Shown in pieces: positions 36,501-45,022 of a stretch of DNA of 64,000 nucleotides (position 1 is the stretch's first letter; every line of letters begins with the position of its first letter). The position numbers were made by a program, and so were the translations under genes. A model generated the notes under the pieces. It made no database searches and was not told the origin of the DNA. It saw nothing but the letters and a program-made list of their open reading frames with translations. This DNA is from Diphasiastrum complanatum (taxonomy: Eukaryota > Streptophyta > Lycopodiopsida > Lycopodiales > Lycopodiaceae), in NCBI GenBank assembly GCA_029204225.1, contig CM055095.1:10450683-10514682 (forward strand), given 5' to 3'.

Positions 36501-39500
36501 GTTAGTTACTCATCATCTGTATGCTAAACGTTCTACATGTTCGTTTGCTATTCTACAAATCGAGTTTTTGGGCTTCTTTGTTACTAATGGTACTGTTCGT
36601 CTCGACCCTCGTAAGGTCCGTTCTATTCTTTCATGGCCCGTGCCTGCTGATGTTCATGATGTTCGTATGTTTCTTGGTCTTGCTATCCATCTTCGTAAAC
36701 CAGTTGCTCATTTTGCCACTCTTGCATCTCCTTTGCATGCTCTGTTGAGAAAGGAAACTTCGTTTGCTTGGACTCCCGCATGTCAGTCAGCTTTTGATAC
36801 TTTGAAGGTTAAGCTTACCACTGCCCCTGTTTTATGTCTTCCAGATTTTTCCCAGCGTTTTGCTGTTGAGACTGATGCTAGCTCCACAGGATTAGGTGCT
36901 TTGTTACGTCAGCGTCAGTGTGTTATTGCATATGAATCCCGTCGTCTTCGTTCGTATGAGCAGCGCTATTCCACTCATGAAAAAGAGTTGCCTGCTATCA
37001 TTTTTGCTTTAAAGAAGTGGCGTCATTATCTGTATCGTGTTCCGTTTGATGTTTTTACTGAACACCAGTCACTTCGTTATTTGTATACACAAAAGGATCT
37101 TAGTGATCGTTAGTACCGTTGGCTTTAGTTTTTACAGTCCTTTCATTTTGATATTCATTATAAGCCTGGTAAAAGTAACGCTGCTGCTGATGCTTTGTCT
37201 CGTTTACCTGCTCTTACTTACAGTCTTGTTACGTCTCCCCACTCTTGGTATGATGATCTTCCTCAGGCTTATGCCACATGTCCAGACTTTCGTGATGTTA
37301 TGTCGTCTGCCTCTCGTCCTTCCTCTCACCCTCACCAGGTTTATTCCATTGTTAATCATCGTTTGTTTCACTATGGTTCGTTATGTAGTCCCAGCACTCT
37401 CGACATACGTCCACAGCTCCTTGATGCCCATTCCTCTCCTGTTGGCGGCCATTTTGGTTTTCAGAAGTCCTTGTTCCGTTTGAAAGAACATCTTTATTGG
37501 CCTTCCATGAAGCGTGAGCTTTCCCACCTTATTCATACTTGTGATTTTTGCCTTCGTAACAAGTATTCTCGTGAAAAACCTGGCGGTCTCCTTCAAAGTT
37601 GGCCTATTCCTTCCCGCCAATGGACTGATATATCTATGGACTTCATTTTAGGTCTTCCCCGTACTCAGCGTGGTCATGACTCTTGTTTGGTGGTAGTTGA
37701 TAGGTTTTCTAAACAAGCTCATTTCATACCAGTCAGACGTACTATTACAGCAGAGCAGTGTGGTCGTTTATTTATTTCTGAGATTTTCCGCTTACGTGGT
37801 CTCCCACGATCTATACTTACTGATCGGGATACCAAGTTTACATCAGGTTTTTGGACAGAGCTTATGCGTATCTTGGATGTTAGGATACTTATGGGCACTG
37901 CTTATCATTCTTCTGCGGATGGTCAGTCTGAGGTTATTAACTGGGTATTGGAGGATTATTTACGACATTATGTTTCTCCTTCTGGTCGTGATTGGGATCA
38001 GCATTTATGTTTGGCTGAGTATAGTTATAACAGTTCTGTTAGTTCCAGCACAGGTGTTTCTCCTTTCCTGCTTGCTCATGGATACTCACCAGTTCTACCC
38101 GGTATACCTGCTCCTCCAGATGATGCACCTGTTACTATTTCATCTTATCTTCGAGTGCTCGGGAGATTATTACTAGAGCTGCTACTCATTTACAGCATAT
38201 TCAGCAGCAGTACAGAACCATTGTTGATCGTCATCGGCGCCATGTTGAGTTTGCAGAGGGAGATACTGTTTTTCTCCGGTTACGCTTTTCTCGCCATCGT
38301 TTTGTACAGGGTCTTGCTTCTACTGAGAAGCTTGCGCCACGCTATTATGGGCCTTTTCAGATTCTTGAGCGCCTCAGTCCAGTTACATATCGTCTTGAGT
38401 TACCTGCTGCTACTCGGGCTTGTGATATCTTACATGTCAGTTTATTACGTGTTGCTATTGAGGATGATGCTCCTCGAGATTCCTCATTTCCTACAGATCC
38501 AGAGCTTTTTCCATTCCTGCCAGCTGCTATTTTACAGGTGCGCTTATTGCATAGTCGTCGCCATCGGCCGGTTCAGTTTTTGGTCCAGTGGCATGGTCGT
38601 CCTATTGAGGAGGCTACTTGGGAGCCGATTGATGTTTTTTATCATACCCCTATTCTGGCTGATCAGGCTCGATCACTTGCAGCTACCATTGCTTCTCGGG
38701 ATGCTCCGGCTTCTCTTGATGTTCCTTTCTCAGATGGGACATCTTGATGCAGTATTTTTCTCTGGCACTGGTTCTTATCTTATTTTGCCTACATTGGGGG
38801 CAATGTTCTTTATAGCCAGGGAGAGTTACGGACTACAGGATACAGGCCTACTGGGCTACTCTGCATATATTCTGTAAACCTCTTTACATTTACTGTTGGT
38901 TATGTATATTTCTGGTTACGCATTTTATATTAGTCATGTACAGGCCCCAGAGCCTTTTTATATGCTTATGACCCGCACTGGGTCCTTTTTTATGACATTG
39001 ACTGGCCTTGGGCCCTTATTATATGGTTATATGTGGAGGGGGGGGCCCGTAGGAGGGCGCACTATTTTCCCTCCACATTTTGCCTCCCTTTACTTTTGAA
39101 TTCCTTTTTTAGGGTTCATTGGTAAGGTATTTATAGGGGCATTTGTACACTCATTTTTCAAATTATTGATTGGTATTGCTTGGGCTCTTCGTGGGAGAAC
39201 CTATTGTCTTGTCTATTGCTTGTAGGGCTTTAGTCTATTGCTGTCTTTTATGCTTCATTGATTCAACACCTGAGATTTTGATCATAACTGCTGCTATTTT
39301 ACAGGTGCGCTTATTGCATAGTCGTCGCCATCGGCAGGTTCAGTTTTTGGTCTAGTGGGATGGTCGTCCTATTGAGGAGGCTACTTCGGAGCCCATTGAT
39401 GTTTTTTATCATACCCCTATCCTGGCTGATCAGGCTCGATCACTTGCAGCTACCATTGGTTCTCGGGATGCTCCGGCTTCTCTTGATGTTCCTTTCTCAG

Positions 39501-40778
39501 ATGGGATATCTTGATGCAGTATTTTTCTCTGGCACTGGTTCTTATCTTATTTTGCCTACATTGGGGGCAATGTTCTTTATAGCCAGGGAGAGTTACGGAC
39601 TGCAGGATACAGGCCTACTGGGCTACTTTGCATATATTCCGCAGGCCTCTTTACATTTACTGTTGGTTATGTATATTTCTAGTTACGCATTTTATATTAG
39701 TCATGTACAGGCCCCCAGAGCCTTTTTATATGCTTATGACCCGCACTGGGTCCTTTTTTATGACATTGACTGGCCTTGGGCCCTTATTATATGGTTATAT
39801 GTGGAATGGGGGCCCGTAGGAGGGCGCACTATTTTCCCTCCACATTTTGCCTCCCTTTACTTTTGAATTCCTATTTTAGGGTTCATTGGTAGGGTATTTA
39901 TAGGGGCATTTGTACACTCATTTTTCAGATTATTGATTGGTATTGCTTGGGCTCTTCGTGGGAGAACCTATTGTCTTGTCTATTGCTTGTAGGGCTTTAG
40001 TCTATTGCTGTCTTTTATGCTTCATTGATTCAACACCTGACATTTTGATCATAACTCTCGCACATGGCATCCAACAATGGGTGATCAGTCCACTTAGCAT
40101 GCATGCTACCTGTGACTTGTAAATATGGAATGACTCATAGGGTACTAACCCCCTGCCCCACCGAAGACCTGTGACCCCTTGGTCACCCCGGCTACTTGTT
40201 GGCTAGCATCTCGTCACTGACGACTAGGATCCCGACGGTCACAATTCACCGCGGCTCTACCAGCTTGTTAGGCGGTCATCCCAGGTCACTACTTGTGATG
40301 CACCGCTCCTAGCCTAGGACAGATGTCCAATCTGGTCACTAGCCTTTGCCGATGCTTGGCCTCAAGCTCTCTAGTAACCGGCCGTGCCGAGGTCATGCTA
40401 GAGCGAGACTGGGCTCTAATAGTCACCAACCAGCTTGCCCATCTGCTCTCCAAATTAGCTAAAGATCATAGGGCATAAATAGATCTTTGTGATCTGTTTT
40501 TTTCACATGTACATTAACAAATATGCAAGATAAAAGGGAGAAATAGCTTGTCTACACGAAGTCAAAAAGACCGATAATCTAGTCAGTAGCAAAGTATGTA
40601 TCTGTAATGTGTTGTTCTTGCTTTCATTACTGCCACATGTTTACTAGTGAATTGTACAGACAACAAATAGTTATGTATTTGAAGAGTAATAAGAGCAAAA
40701 ACCTGGAAAGATGCAGCAATGTCAGCACGCATTTGACGGTCTTCAGCAGATGCCAATGACATTGGTGCATTCTCGTTG
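23715..40778 (-). CDS. GCP1: Organellar tRNA t6A synthase, GCP1/Qri7/TsaD family (3' five exons; 5' part outside window)
   Basis: Exons in transcript order: 40703-40778, 30763-30846, 30554-30668, 24310-24398, 23715-23849 (stop). Splice sites are GT-AG and phases (0, 0, 1, 0) join without a break into about 165 C-terminal residues, roughly the last third of plant organellar GCP1. Conserved family segments are SAEDRQMRADIAASFQ, RVAILHLEDRCRRAIDWA, VVSGGVASN, CPPPRLCTDNG/VMVAWAG and DLRPRWQLGE. In TsaD/Kae1/Qri7 proteins the GGV..N and TDN motifs bind the threonylcarbamoyl adenylate and metal for t6A37 modification of ANN-decoding tRNAs, in mitochondria or plastids for this subfamily. The N-terminal HxxxH metal site is not in the window. 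Exon sequences have no lesion, so I take the gene as live despite 16 kb of TE-filled introns. A truncated duplicate is the alternative. Confidence 0.92.
24310..24398 (-). CDS. GCP1: GCP1 penultimate exon
   Basis: Starts with the last two bases of the Gly codon of TDNG and encodes VMVAWAGIEHLRLGIFDPPP and HLDEPADAW, ending at a GTATGT donor. It contributes the nucleotide-contacting helix after the TDNG loop. Confidence 0.92.
24430..25619. other. GCP1 intron sequence, nothing recognised
   Basis: Part of the 6.2-kb intron. Frames here have no recognisable domain. Confidence 0.3.
25620..25938. mobile_element. hAT-type MITE with perfect 8-bp target duplication
   Basis: The element (25628-25930, 303 bp) is bounded by CTTTGAAG at 25620-25627 and 25931-25938. 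Its ends are inverted repeats CRTAGTGACCAGGGAACG with one mismatch (CG versus CA at the tip). The interior repeats GGGAACG many times and has a third terminal-like copy at about 25851. There is no coding capacity. The 8-bp duplication and short inverted ends fit a non-autonomous hAT element. It lies in a GCP1 intron. Confidence 0.88.
25940..26925. other. GCP1 intron sequence, unassigned
   Basis: Contains a GAT/GAG-rich patch (26330-26410) whose acidic open frame is a composition effect. No domain is supported. Confidence 0.3.
26932..27009. repeat. Perfect 29-bp inverted repeat with 20-nt loop
   Basis: The left arm 26932-26960 (GTCCAAGGCCCCCCCTAATG...) is the exact reverse complement of the right arm 26981-27009. 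The loop is ACAAATAGGGCCCTAATGGG. It could be a fold-back transposon core, a small-RNA hairpin or a MITE remnant. It lies in the GCP1 intron. Confidence 0.9.
27010..27855. other. GCP1 intron sequence, unassigned
   Basis: Scattered TTCCGGAACG-type words at 27300-27360 recall MITE ends but no paired termini were found. Confidence 0.3.
27860..27962 (+). repeat. Dispersed repeat copy 1 (related to 40262-40370)
   Basis: Shares the order CTTGT.A.GCGGTCA...GGTCAC.ACTTGT.ATGCACC...TTGGC..CA.GC.T with the segment at 40262-40370. The function is unknown. It may be part of an LTR of a decayed element. Confidence 0.55.
28030..30290 (-). pseudogene. Second copy of the RTE/CR1-like LINE (ORF1 end, endonuclease, RT start)
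   Basis: On the minus strand: ORF1 C-terminus with FLDEDLTSVQVAERKMALKK (about 30070-30010) ending in a stop near 29935; a spacer with the (GA/TC)n tract; an endonuclease part with GNFNTRTSSRQTEFHMI (the GDFN box, D to N), YWRSGDYTCHPHSGGHS and VDY (29530-29190); then the RT N-terminus with [31 protein letters not shown] and VYFCFVDFQKTFNSVPR (28390-28060). Homology ends near 28030, so the RT catalytic palm is missing. It lies sense within the GCP1 intron, close to exon 30554-30668. Confidence 0.82.
29633..29691 (+). repeat. (GA)n tract in LINE between ORF1 and endonuclease
   Basis: About 59 bp with one GGG interruption. It is followed by agcttttttaatgtc and catgccaaaagacatataa, homologous to the sequence after the GA tract at 11478-11535. 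Confidence 0.85.
30494..30552 (+). repeat. (GA)29 tract on the GCP1 5' splice site
   Basis: In transcript sense it is a (TC)n/(UC)n run beginning at the donor GU of the exon ending at 30554. It lacks the conserved flank of the LINE-associated GA tracts. Confidence 0.9.
30554..30668 (-). CDS. GCP1: GCP1 exon with SGGVASN and CTDNG motifs
   Basis: Acceptor TACAG, then VVSGGVASNNVVRTKLGAV through CPPPRLCTDN plus one base. The donor GT is the start of a (TC)n run, that is the (GA)29 tract at 30494-30552 sits directly on the 5' splice site. Confidence 0.93.
30763..30846 (-). CDS. GCP1: GCP1 exon, helical segment
   Basis: 28 codons, RVAILHLEDRCRRAIDWARK and IDPTVSCL, with phase 0 at both ends. 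It is separated from the next exon by only 94 bp, in contrast to its 9.9-kb upstream intron. Confidence 0.92.
30850..33045. other. GCP1 intron sequence, unassigned
   Basis: Part of the 9.9-kb intron. A 178-codon minus-strand frame at 31575-32111 is rich in aromatic and hydrophobic residues but has no recognisable domain. 32650-33050 may be pol-derived sequence downstream of the gag fragment, but I cannot place it. Confidence 0.3.
33050..34150 (-). pseudogene. Ty3/gypsy gag fragment
   Basis: The minus strand encodes a retrotransposon gag domain in pieces: RTINIVDEWLHKWEEYRAPT, FVDRWWHKLLNS, APSTWVAFKRAFRAQFIPPH and, after a stop near 33556, MQEYANKYKEVLIKIPEE and KFIFGLREELRPLV. A degraded zinc-knuckle region follows. 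It is a different family from the chromovirus, whose truncated LTR abuts it at 34186, and from family F. Gag forms the particle that packages retroelement RNA. Confidence 0.8.
34186..34469 (+). repeat. Truncated 5' LTR of chromovirus
   Basis: Matches the last ~287 bp of both 3' LTR copies, from TGGCCTTGGGCCC to GATCATAACT. The first ~260 bp of the LTR is lacking, unless the true LTR starts at this TG. Confidence 0.85.
34470..34481 (+). other. Primer binding site, initiator Met tRNA
   Basis: TGGTATCAGAGC directly follows the LTR end, the standard plant iMet primer site for minus-strand DNA synthesis. Confidence 0.93.
34805..34990 (+). repeat. Three direct repeats in chromovirus leader
   Basis: GATTGGAGGCTGTCCAKCGCCC occurs at about 34813, 34892 and 34960, with TTTCATCACATTTT and CCAGCCAT stretches between, giving units of about 68-80 bp. 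The repeats replace most of the expected gag-coding region. Confidence 0.85.
34963..35763 (+). pseudogene. Gag zinc knuckle and protease of chromovirus
   Basis: The frame holds CFNCKSPDHIARDC (CCHC knuckle, residues about 53-66) and the aspartic protease ALVDTGSTHSFLS (about residue 151) with the catalytic DTG intact, then ILGPDWFASLGAV. The gag domain proper is absent: only about 500 bp separate the primer site from the knuckle. Likely non-functional as a particle protein without help in trans. Confidence 0.85.
35854..37113 (+). pseudogene. Reverse transcriptase and RNase H of chromovirus
   Basis: RT motifs are intact: CIDYRALNKLTIRNQYPIP, KIFSKLDLRSGYHQIR, LPFGVTNGPPTFQ and VYFDDILIYS (catalytic FDD). 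RNase H shows FAVETDASSTGLGALLRQ and YSTHEKELPAI; the usual YTDH is FTEH here, and FLGL is followed by a shortened connection. A TAG stop at 37111 and another shortly after separate it from integrase in the same polyprotein, so pol is interrupted. It copies element RNA to DNA in intact relatives. Confidence 0.9.
37195..38160 (+). pseudogene. Integrase core of chromovirus
   Basis: HHCC domain (H..H at VGGHFGFQKS/HLYWP, then HTCDFCLRNK), followed by the DD35E core: DISMDFILGLPRTQRGHDS, ILTDRDTKFTSGFW and HSSADGQSEVIN. All three acidic residues are present. The frame is lost at about 38155 by a small indel and homology continues in the next frame. Confidence 0.9.
38150..38747 (+). pseudogene. 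Integrase GPY/F module and chromodomain
   Basis: In the shifted frame: EFAEGDTVFLRLR, KLAPRYYGPFQILERLSPV (GPY/F module), then a chromodomain with VQFLVQWHGRPIEEATWEP and a tail ending SDGTS and TGA. The chromodomain targets integration to histone-marked heterochromatin in this family. The stop codon overlaps the presumptive LTR start (TGATGC at 38745). Confidence 0.88.
38523..39289 (+). repeat. Tandem 3'-end unit, copy 1 (chromodomain + LTR)
   Basis: A 767-bp unit: 222 bp of chromodomain coding end plus a 545-bp LTR (38745-39289) ending GATCATAACT. It repeats immediately at 39290. Confidence 0.92.
39290..40056 (+). repeat. Tandem 3'-end unit, copy 2 (chromodomain + LTR)
   Basis: Same length as copy 1 (767 bp), few substitutions. 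The first 222 bp again encode the chromodomain but with a TAG in VQFLV*W (39356). The LTR copy spans 39512-40056. The junction falls exactly at the LTR 3' end. Confidence 0.92.
40262..40370 (+). repeat. Dispersed repeat copy 2 (related to 27860-27962)
   Basis: Part of a more GC-rich block (40130-40460) right of the chromovirus. Only this part was matched to the other copy. The rest is unassigned. Confidence 0.5.
40703..40778 (-). CDS. GCP1: GCP1 most 5' exon visible in the window
   Basis: Acceptor TTTTGCAG, one base completing a codon, then NENAPMSLASAEDRQMRADI and AASFQ before a GTTTTT donor. The exons encoding the first two thirds of the protein must lie beyond 64 kb if the gene is complete. 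Confidence 0.9.
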
Positions 40779-41206
40779 CTGCAAAACACAAGGCAATTAA
40801 ACACTTTGTTGATGCCGACTAACATCTAATAGCCTCAAACAATGAAAGAACCCATGTCACATAACATAATTAGAAACATAAGCTGACCAAAGTGTCCACA
40901 TAAATTGCTTCTGAAGGTCCACTAAAATTTTATTAATTAACAAAGATAGAGACGAAATGGAGCAACAAGAGATATTTCAAAAAAGGTGGAGCTTTTATTC
41001 GTCTGTCTTATTTTACATGTAAACATAGTATTCATATCCACCAGTAACAATACATAACACGTGGGACCATAAAGAGGTAGTTTTGAATCCTGAAGACAGC
41101 ATGCCAAAGTTGTACTCGTTACAAGCTTTTTGAGAAGTGCAGATGAGTTTCAACATGATGTACTTACAAGGTCTAAAATAAGCACTTACAAGTGCCATGG
41201 GAGAAA

Positions 41207-41247
41207 ATATGTGATCATCGCGTTCGACTTACACACGCAGGGTGCCA
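41207..41247 (-). repeat. Remnant of copy A 3' LTR
   Basis: TATGTGATCATC..GTT and CACGCAGGGTGCCA match the end of the shared LTR at 57231-57271. Further left the match stops. The adjoining CTCTCACTTATTAACTAG is, in element sense, the purine-rich tract before the LTR. Confidence 0.75.
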
Positions 41248-41357
41248 AATCCCTCTCACTTATTAACTAGGGTTAGGGTTGCCTTGGGATCCGCAAACCC
41301 TCCGACAGTATCCCCCACCAAAACTGGTGGCGGTCCCACGACACCTGCAATATGCAG

Positions 41358-43454
41358 TTATTGGGGACTTTTATTGGCTTCGCGCCGAATCTTTATTAAA
41401 TGGTACTGCACCTTCTCCATAAAGTCGAGGCGGGCAGTATTAAAATCCAAGTTGTGTGGCAGAAAACAACGATGGGCTCCGACAATCCACTTTGAGGTTG
41501 TCCATGATGTGAAGCGTGATTCCCAGGCACCTCCCATCATTGCTGCACGAAAGTACAAACGAGCAACCGGCAGCTGATCTTTGATTTGCTCTGAGGCCAT
41601 CGGCTTATTTGGATCGAATGCCAGAGGAGGAAGGCAATCGTCCCATCTGGTTGCCACTAACGCCAACAGAGTTAGATCTTTCGCAAATAGTGCCGATTGT
41701 CGCACCGTTGGATCTAGAGAGTGGATATACTCTCGCTGGTACGCTTGCAAAGCCCGGTGGAAGTCCACTGATATGGTCCAGCTGTAGGGTTGTTGGATGA
41801 TTGGCCAATTGGGTGTATGGATTGTGATTTTGTCCATAGCCAATCCCAAATCTTTCCATTTATTTCTTCGCGGCATTGGCACACAATAAGGGTCGATCCG
41901 CAATTGGCGAGGGCTGGCGTCGTAACTCCTGATTGATTCTGGAGTTTTCTCAAAAACAGTGATTCTCCATGCCGGCTGCTCTCCCAATGCAAGTATTTTA
42001 TCCAACTCTTTGTCGGCCTCCATCTCAGAGGTCTTAAACTTCAGAACCCATCCACCACGCAAGGACTCATGCGGATGTTGCTTTAAGAAGGTCTGGATCT
42101 GGTCCTCGACGCTGATGGGCCTTCTAAATCGAGGCGTGGTCCTTGATGAGGATGGACCTGCTTGTACTGCCGGTAAGATTGGCGGTTGTGCTGCTATATT
42201 TGGAGCTCCCCCCTGATCCATGTTTGGTGAAGTGGTTTCGGTGTGCGGGGGTGAGGCGGCCTGGGTAGCTGTGATGGGCATGGTAGCCCCAATGGTCACA
42301 GACTGTCCTTGATTGGAAGCAGAGGCGAGGGAAGTATCATAGGCACGGGGAATGGGAAGTTCAGTGCGAACAGCAGCAGGGGGTGGAAGCGCAGCTGACG
42401 ATGTATGCCTAGTGCGACGTCGTGACACGGAAGGCGAGTCAGGAATGACGATCTCGCTATGTGGACGATGACGACTATGAGAACTCGAGGCCTGGTGAGA
42501 CGACTCGGCCGATGCTTCTTCGTAGACCGAAAGCACAGAATCCAGGTGGAAACCATGGATTTTGTTTTCTAGGCGAGAAGCGGCTAGAAGAGACAATAAA
42601 GAGCCAGAAGCGAACTACTGCTTAGTATTGCCCTTAATAGCTTGTTTGAGCTCACCAGAAACAGTCTTGAACCAATTATATGGTTCAAGAGGGGCTTTGG
42701 CCAACTTAGTATAGGGGTCAACTATCCTATGGAGGATCTGTGAAGTGATGCGGTCTTTCCTGAGGTTGCCAACCATCAGGAAGTTATTCAGTAGCTGGGC
42801 AGCAGCGTGTATTGAAGGCTCAGTGATGGCTTCCAGAAGGTATCCGTCATTGGTCCAGTGCAGATCATTGGTGAGGTCAATGTACGGCTTGATGGCCTGT
42901 TTTGCCTGCTTGTGATTGGGTGAGGCTTGTGTACCGGATGCTATACCAATGGCTGCAAGGGCGGCCTCAGTGACGCGCACCTTGCGTGTTGCTCCCTGGA
43001 AAGTGATATAAAATTTGGATTTCTCTTCCTTCCAGGTACTGAAGGCAAAAGTGATGAAATCCATGTTGATTCTGCCCGAAAAGGCTCTCTCATGAATACC
43101 CATTGCAGTGAGCAGAGGCTCCGCAAGGGTCATCCACTGAGTGACCATGCTTGTGCTAGGAAGGATCATGATGTCCGTTGCAGATGGGACATCATGATGG
43201 ATAGTATAGCGCGGAGACTGGGAAGTATCGGTAGAAGACATGATGAGCAAAAAGGAAATGTAAGACACGTGAAAGTGTATTAGAAAGCAAGTCAGGAATT
43301 TTGGAAAGCTTTGGTCGCAGGAAAAATTTGCAAGAGCTTCGCTAGCACAAGTGAGGAATGAATCAAATTCAGCCAACTTATAGGTGAATTTGGTGGGTCC
43401 ATTACACTGAATACTAGTTTGGCTGATCAGTTTTGAACAAAAATTTGCAGGCAT
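41358..43454 (-). pseudogene. Extra ORF after integrase, copy A (env-position protein, unknown function)
   Basis: One frame of about 699 codons, interrupted only by a TAG at 42615-42617 where copy B has CAG. The N-terminus (MPANFC) is followed by a hydrophobic stretch (FLTCFLIHFHVSYISFLLI, residues about 52-70) and an internal Met (MSSTDTSQS, 43241). The middle is helical (DIMILPSTSMVTQWMTLAEP, RINMDFITFAFSTW, AAAQLLNNFLMVGNL, DRITSQILHRIV). A Ser/Pro/Arg-rich linker leads to a folded-looking C-terminal part (MSASE-like HPHESLRGGWVLKF, NWPIIQQPYSWTISVDFHRA). Its place matches env-like or plant-transposon ORFs of Athila elements, but I recognise no family with confidence. A splice-acceptor-like TTTTTACAG precedes the first ATG. 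Confidence 0.75.
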
Positions 43455-43488
43455 GTACAGTACTGTAAAAATAGGCTATAAAAATCTC

Positions 43489-43835
43489 GGCGAAGGTTTC
43501 TGGGGATCTGAACCTATCAGGCGAACGTCTTCCAGGGCTGGCGAAGGATGAACCTTTGCCCAGGAGGGACCTTCGCCCAGGTACTGTCATAAATGCTTTT
43601 TTTCACAATCTGAACCTATGGACAACCTATTTTGAACATTTTAAGATCATCTAGCAGGTCGGCGAAGGTTCATAATGAGGTTAAGGTGCTTGGCGAAGGT
43701 TCCCTAAATGGCATATTACTGATCCTTCGCCTAACTCAAAAACTGGATTTTTCCTGGACAAGAACCTTCGCCCAACTCAAATTAGATAAATCTAAAGTGG
43801 ATGTACAGTCTGAGAGCTCGGCAAAGGTTTCTGGT
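43489..43835. repeat. CGAAGGTT motif cluster in copy A spacer
   Basis: GGCGAAGGTT or close variants occur in plus orientation at about 43489, 43540, 43661, 43692 and 43820, and as the complement (CCTTCGCC) at about 43569, 43733 and 43763. Sequence between motifs is not conserved with the leader clusters. Confidence 0.8.
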
Positions 43836-44065
43836 ACTGTATAGGCCATATCTGACCAAAACAGTGACTTTCTAAGTCATTTTTCATCAAAAAATATTGT
43901 GCTTCCTTTTTCCCATGCTGATGACTTTCTGACTTTTGCTCATCAGTCTTTGCTCAATTTTTGCTTTTTTTTTTTTTTTAACTGTCTTTTTCCAAAAAAC
44001 TCAGCAATTTAAGTACCGAAAACAAAAAATTGAAAAACAAATAAAATTAAAAAACCATTGAGATC

Positions 44066-45022
44066 AAGCTTGCTGAACTGACGGAGCAGGCTGCCAAAAC
44101 CTGCGTAATCGGCTGCCATTCACTAGAGTATTAAATCATTTTCCATCCAAGTGCTCAAGAATTACTGCGCCATAGTTCAGGATTTCCTTTACTTTATATG
44201 GGCCTTCACCGGTAAACTTCAACTTTCCCTTGATCAGCTTGGTTTTGTACATCAATGCAAGATCTCCTGCTTTCAGATCTTTTTTGTGCAATCGACGATT
44301 GTGCCATGCCCTGCTGTGGGCTTTCTCTGCTGCTAACGCATGAACTGCAATCAATTGGGTTTCACATAATTTGTGCGACACTTCATGACGGAATTGTAAA
44401 GACTTATCATCATCAATCGTTCTGTTGCTGCTATGCGTAAGGATGGGATTAAAAATTCAATCGGCATGACAGCATCTTGACCATAAACCAGTTGAAAAGG
44501 TGTTTGATTTGTACTATTTTTGTAAGCGGTTCTGAATGCCCATAATGCTCCATACAGTTTATGTTCCCAATCAAACCGAATTGCTTCAACTGTCTGTCAT
44601 AATGGTGCAGAGAATCTTATTGGAAAATTCAGCTTGTCCATTCCCTCTGGGATAGTAGGGAGTACTAAATCTGTGTCTAACAAAAAAATCTTCCAATAAA
44701 CACTTTATTGTTTGTTAACAAAGTGTGTACCCCGGTCACTAACAATCTCGATCGGACATCCAAATCTGATTATAATATTTTCATATAGAAACTTGGTCGT
44801 AGATTTCGCATCAGCAACTTTGACAGGTCATATAATCAGTTGCTACGATAATCTATCGGGCCTAAGATCCTTGCGCGGCAGGGTGAATAGGACCAACATA
44901 ATCCAGTCCCCATTTTTCAAACGGTGCTTGCGATAAAATCGAATGCAAGGGTTCATAGTTCTGTCGAGTAGGCCGTCGCGCTCGCTACAAACATCACTTA
45001 TCTGAATAAAATTTTGTATCCT
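44066..45022 (-). pseudogene. Integrase remnant, copy A
   Basis: C-terminal GEGPYKVKEILNYGAVILEH and the basic HNRRLHKKDLKAGDLALMYK are readable, with a TGA where copy B has CGA (KRFDT). Upstream, the core (DYVGP, SDRG-like, GNGQAESS) can be followed only through several frameshifts and deletions between 44400 and 45010. Inactive. Confidence 0.8.

Larger units (their letters stand above)
34186..40056 (+). mobile_element. Chromodomain Ty3/gypsy retrotransposon (chromovirus) with truncated 5' LTR and duplicated 3' end
   Basis: Order: partial 5' LTR, tRNA-iMet primer site, leader with short repeats, zinc knuckle and protease, RT-RNase H, integrase with GPY/F and chromodomain, then [chromodomain tail + LTR] twice. 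LTR copies are nearly identical, so the element is young, yet pol carries stops and a frameshift and most of gag is missing. It sits antisense in a GCP1 intron. No target duplication is seen (left flank AATGG, right flank CTCGC), in line with the truncated 5' LTR. Confidence 0.92.

Noticed and set aside
34181-40061. 5-bp target duplication around the chromovirus
   Set aside because: AATGG on the left and CTCGC on the right do not match; the 5' LTR is truncated.
43489-43835. CRISPR-like array from the CGAAGGTT repeats
   Set aside because: Spacing is irregular, both orientations occur, the core is only 8-10 bases, and the setting is a plant retrotransposon.
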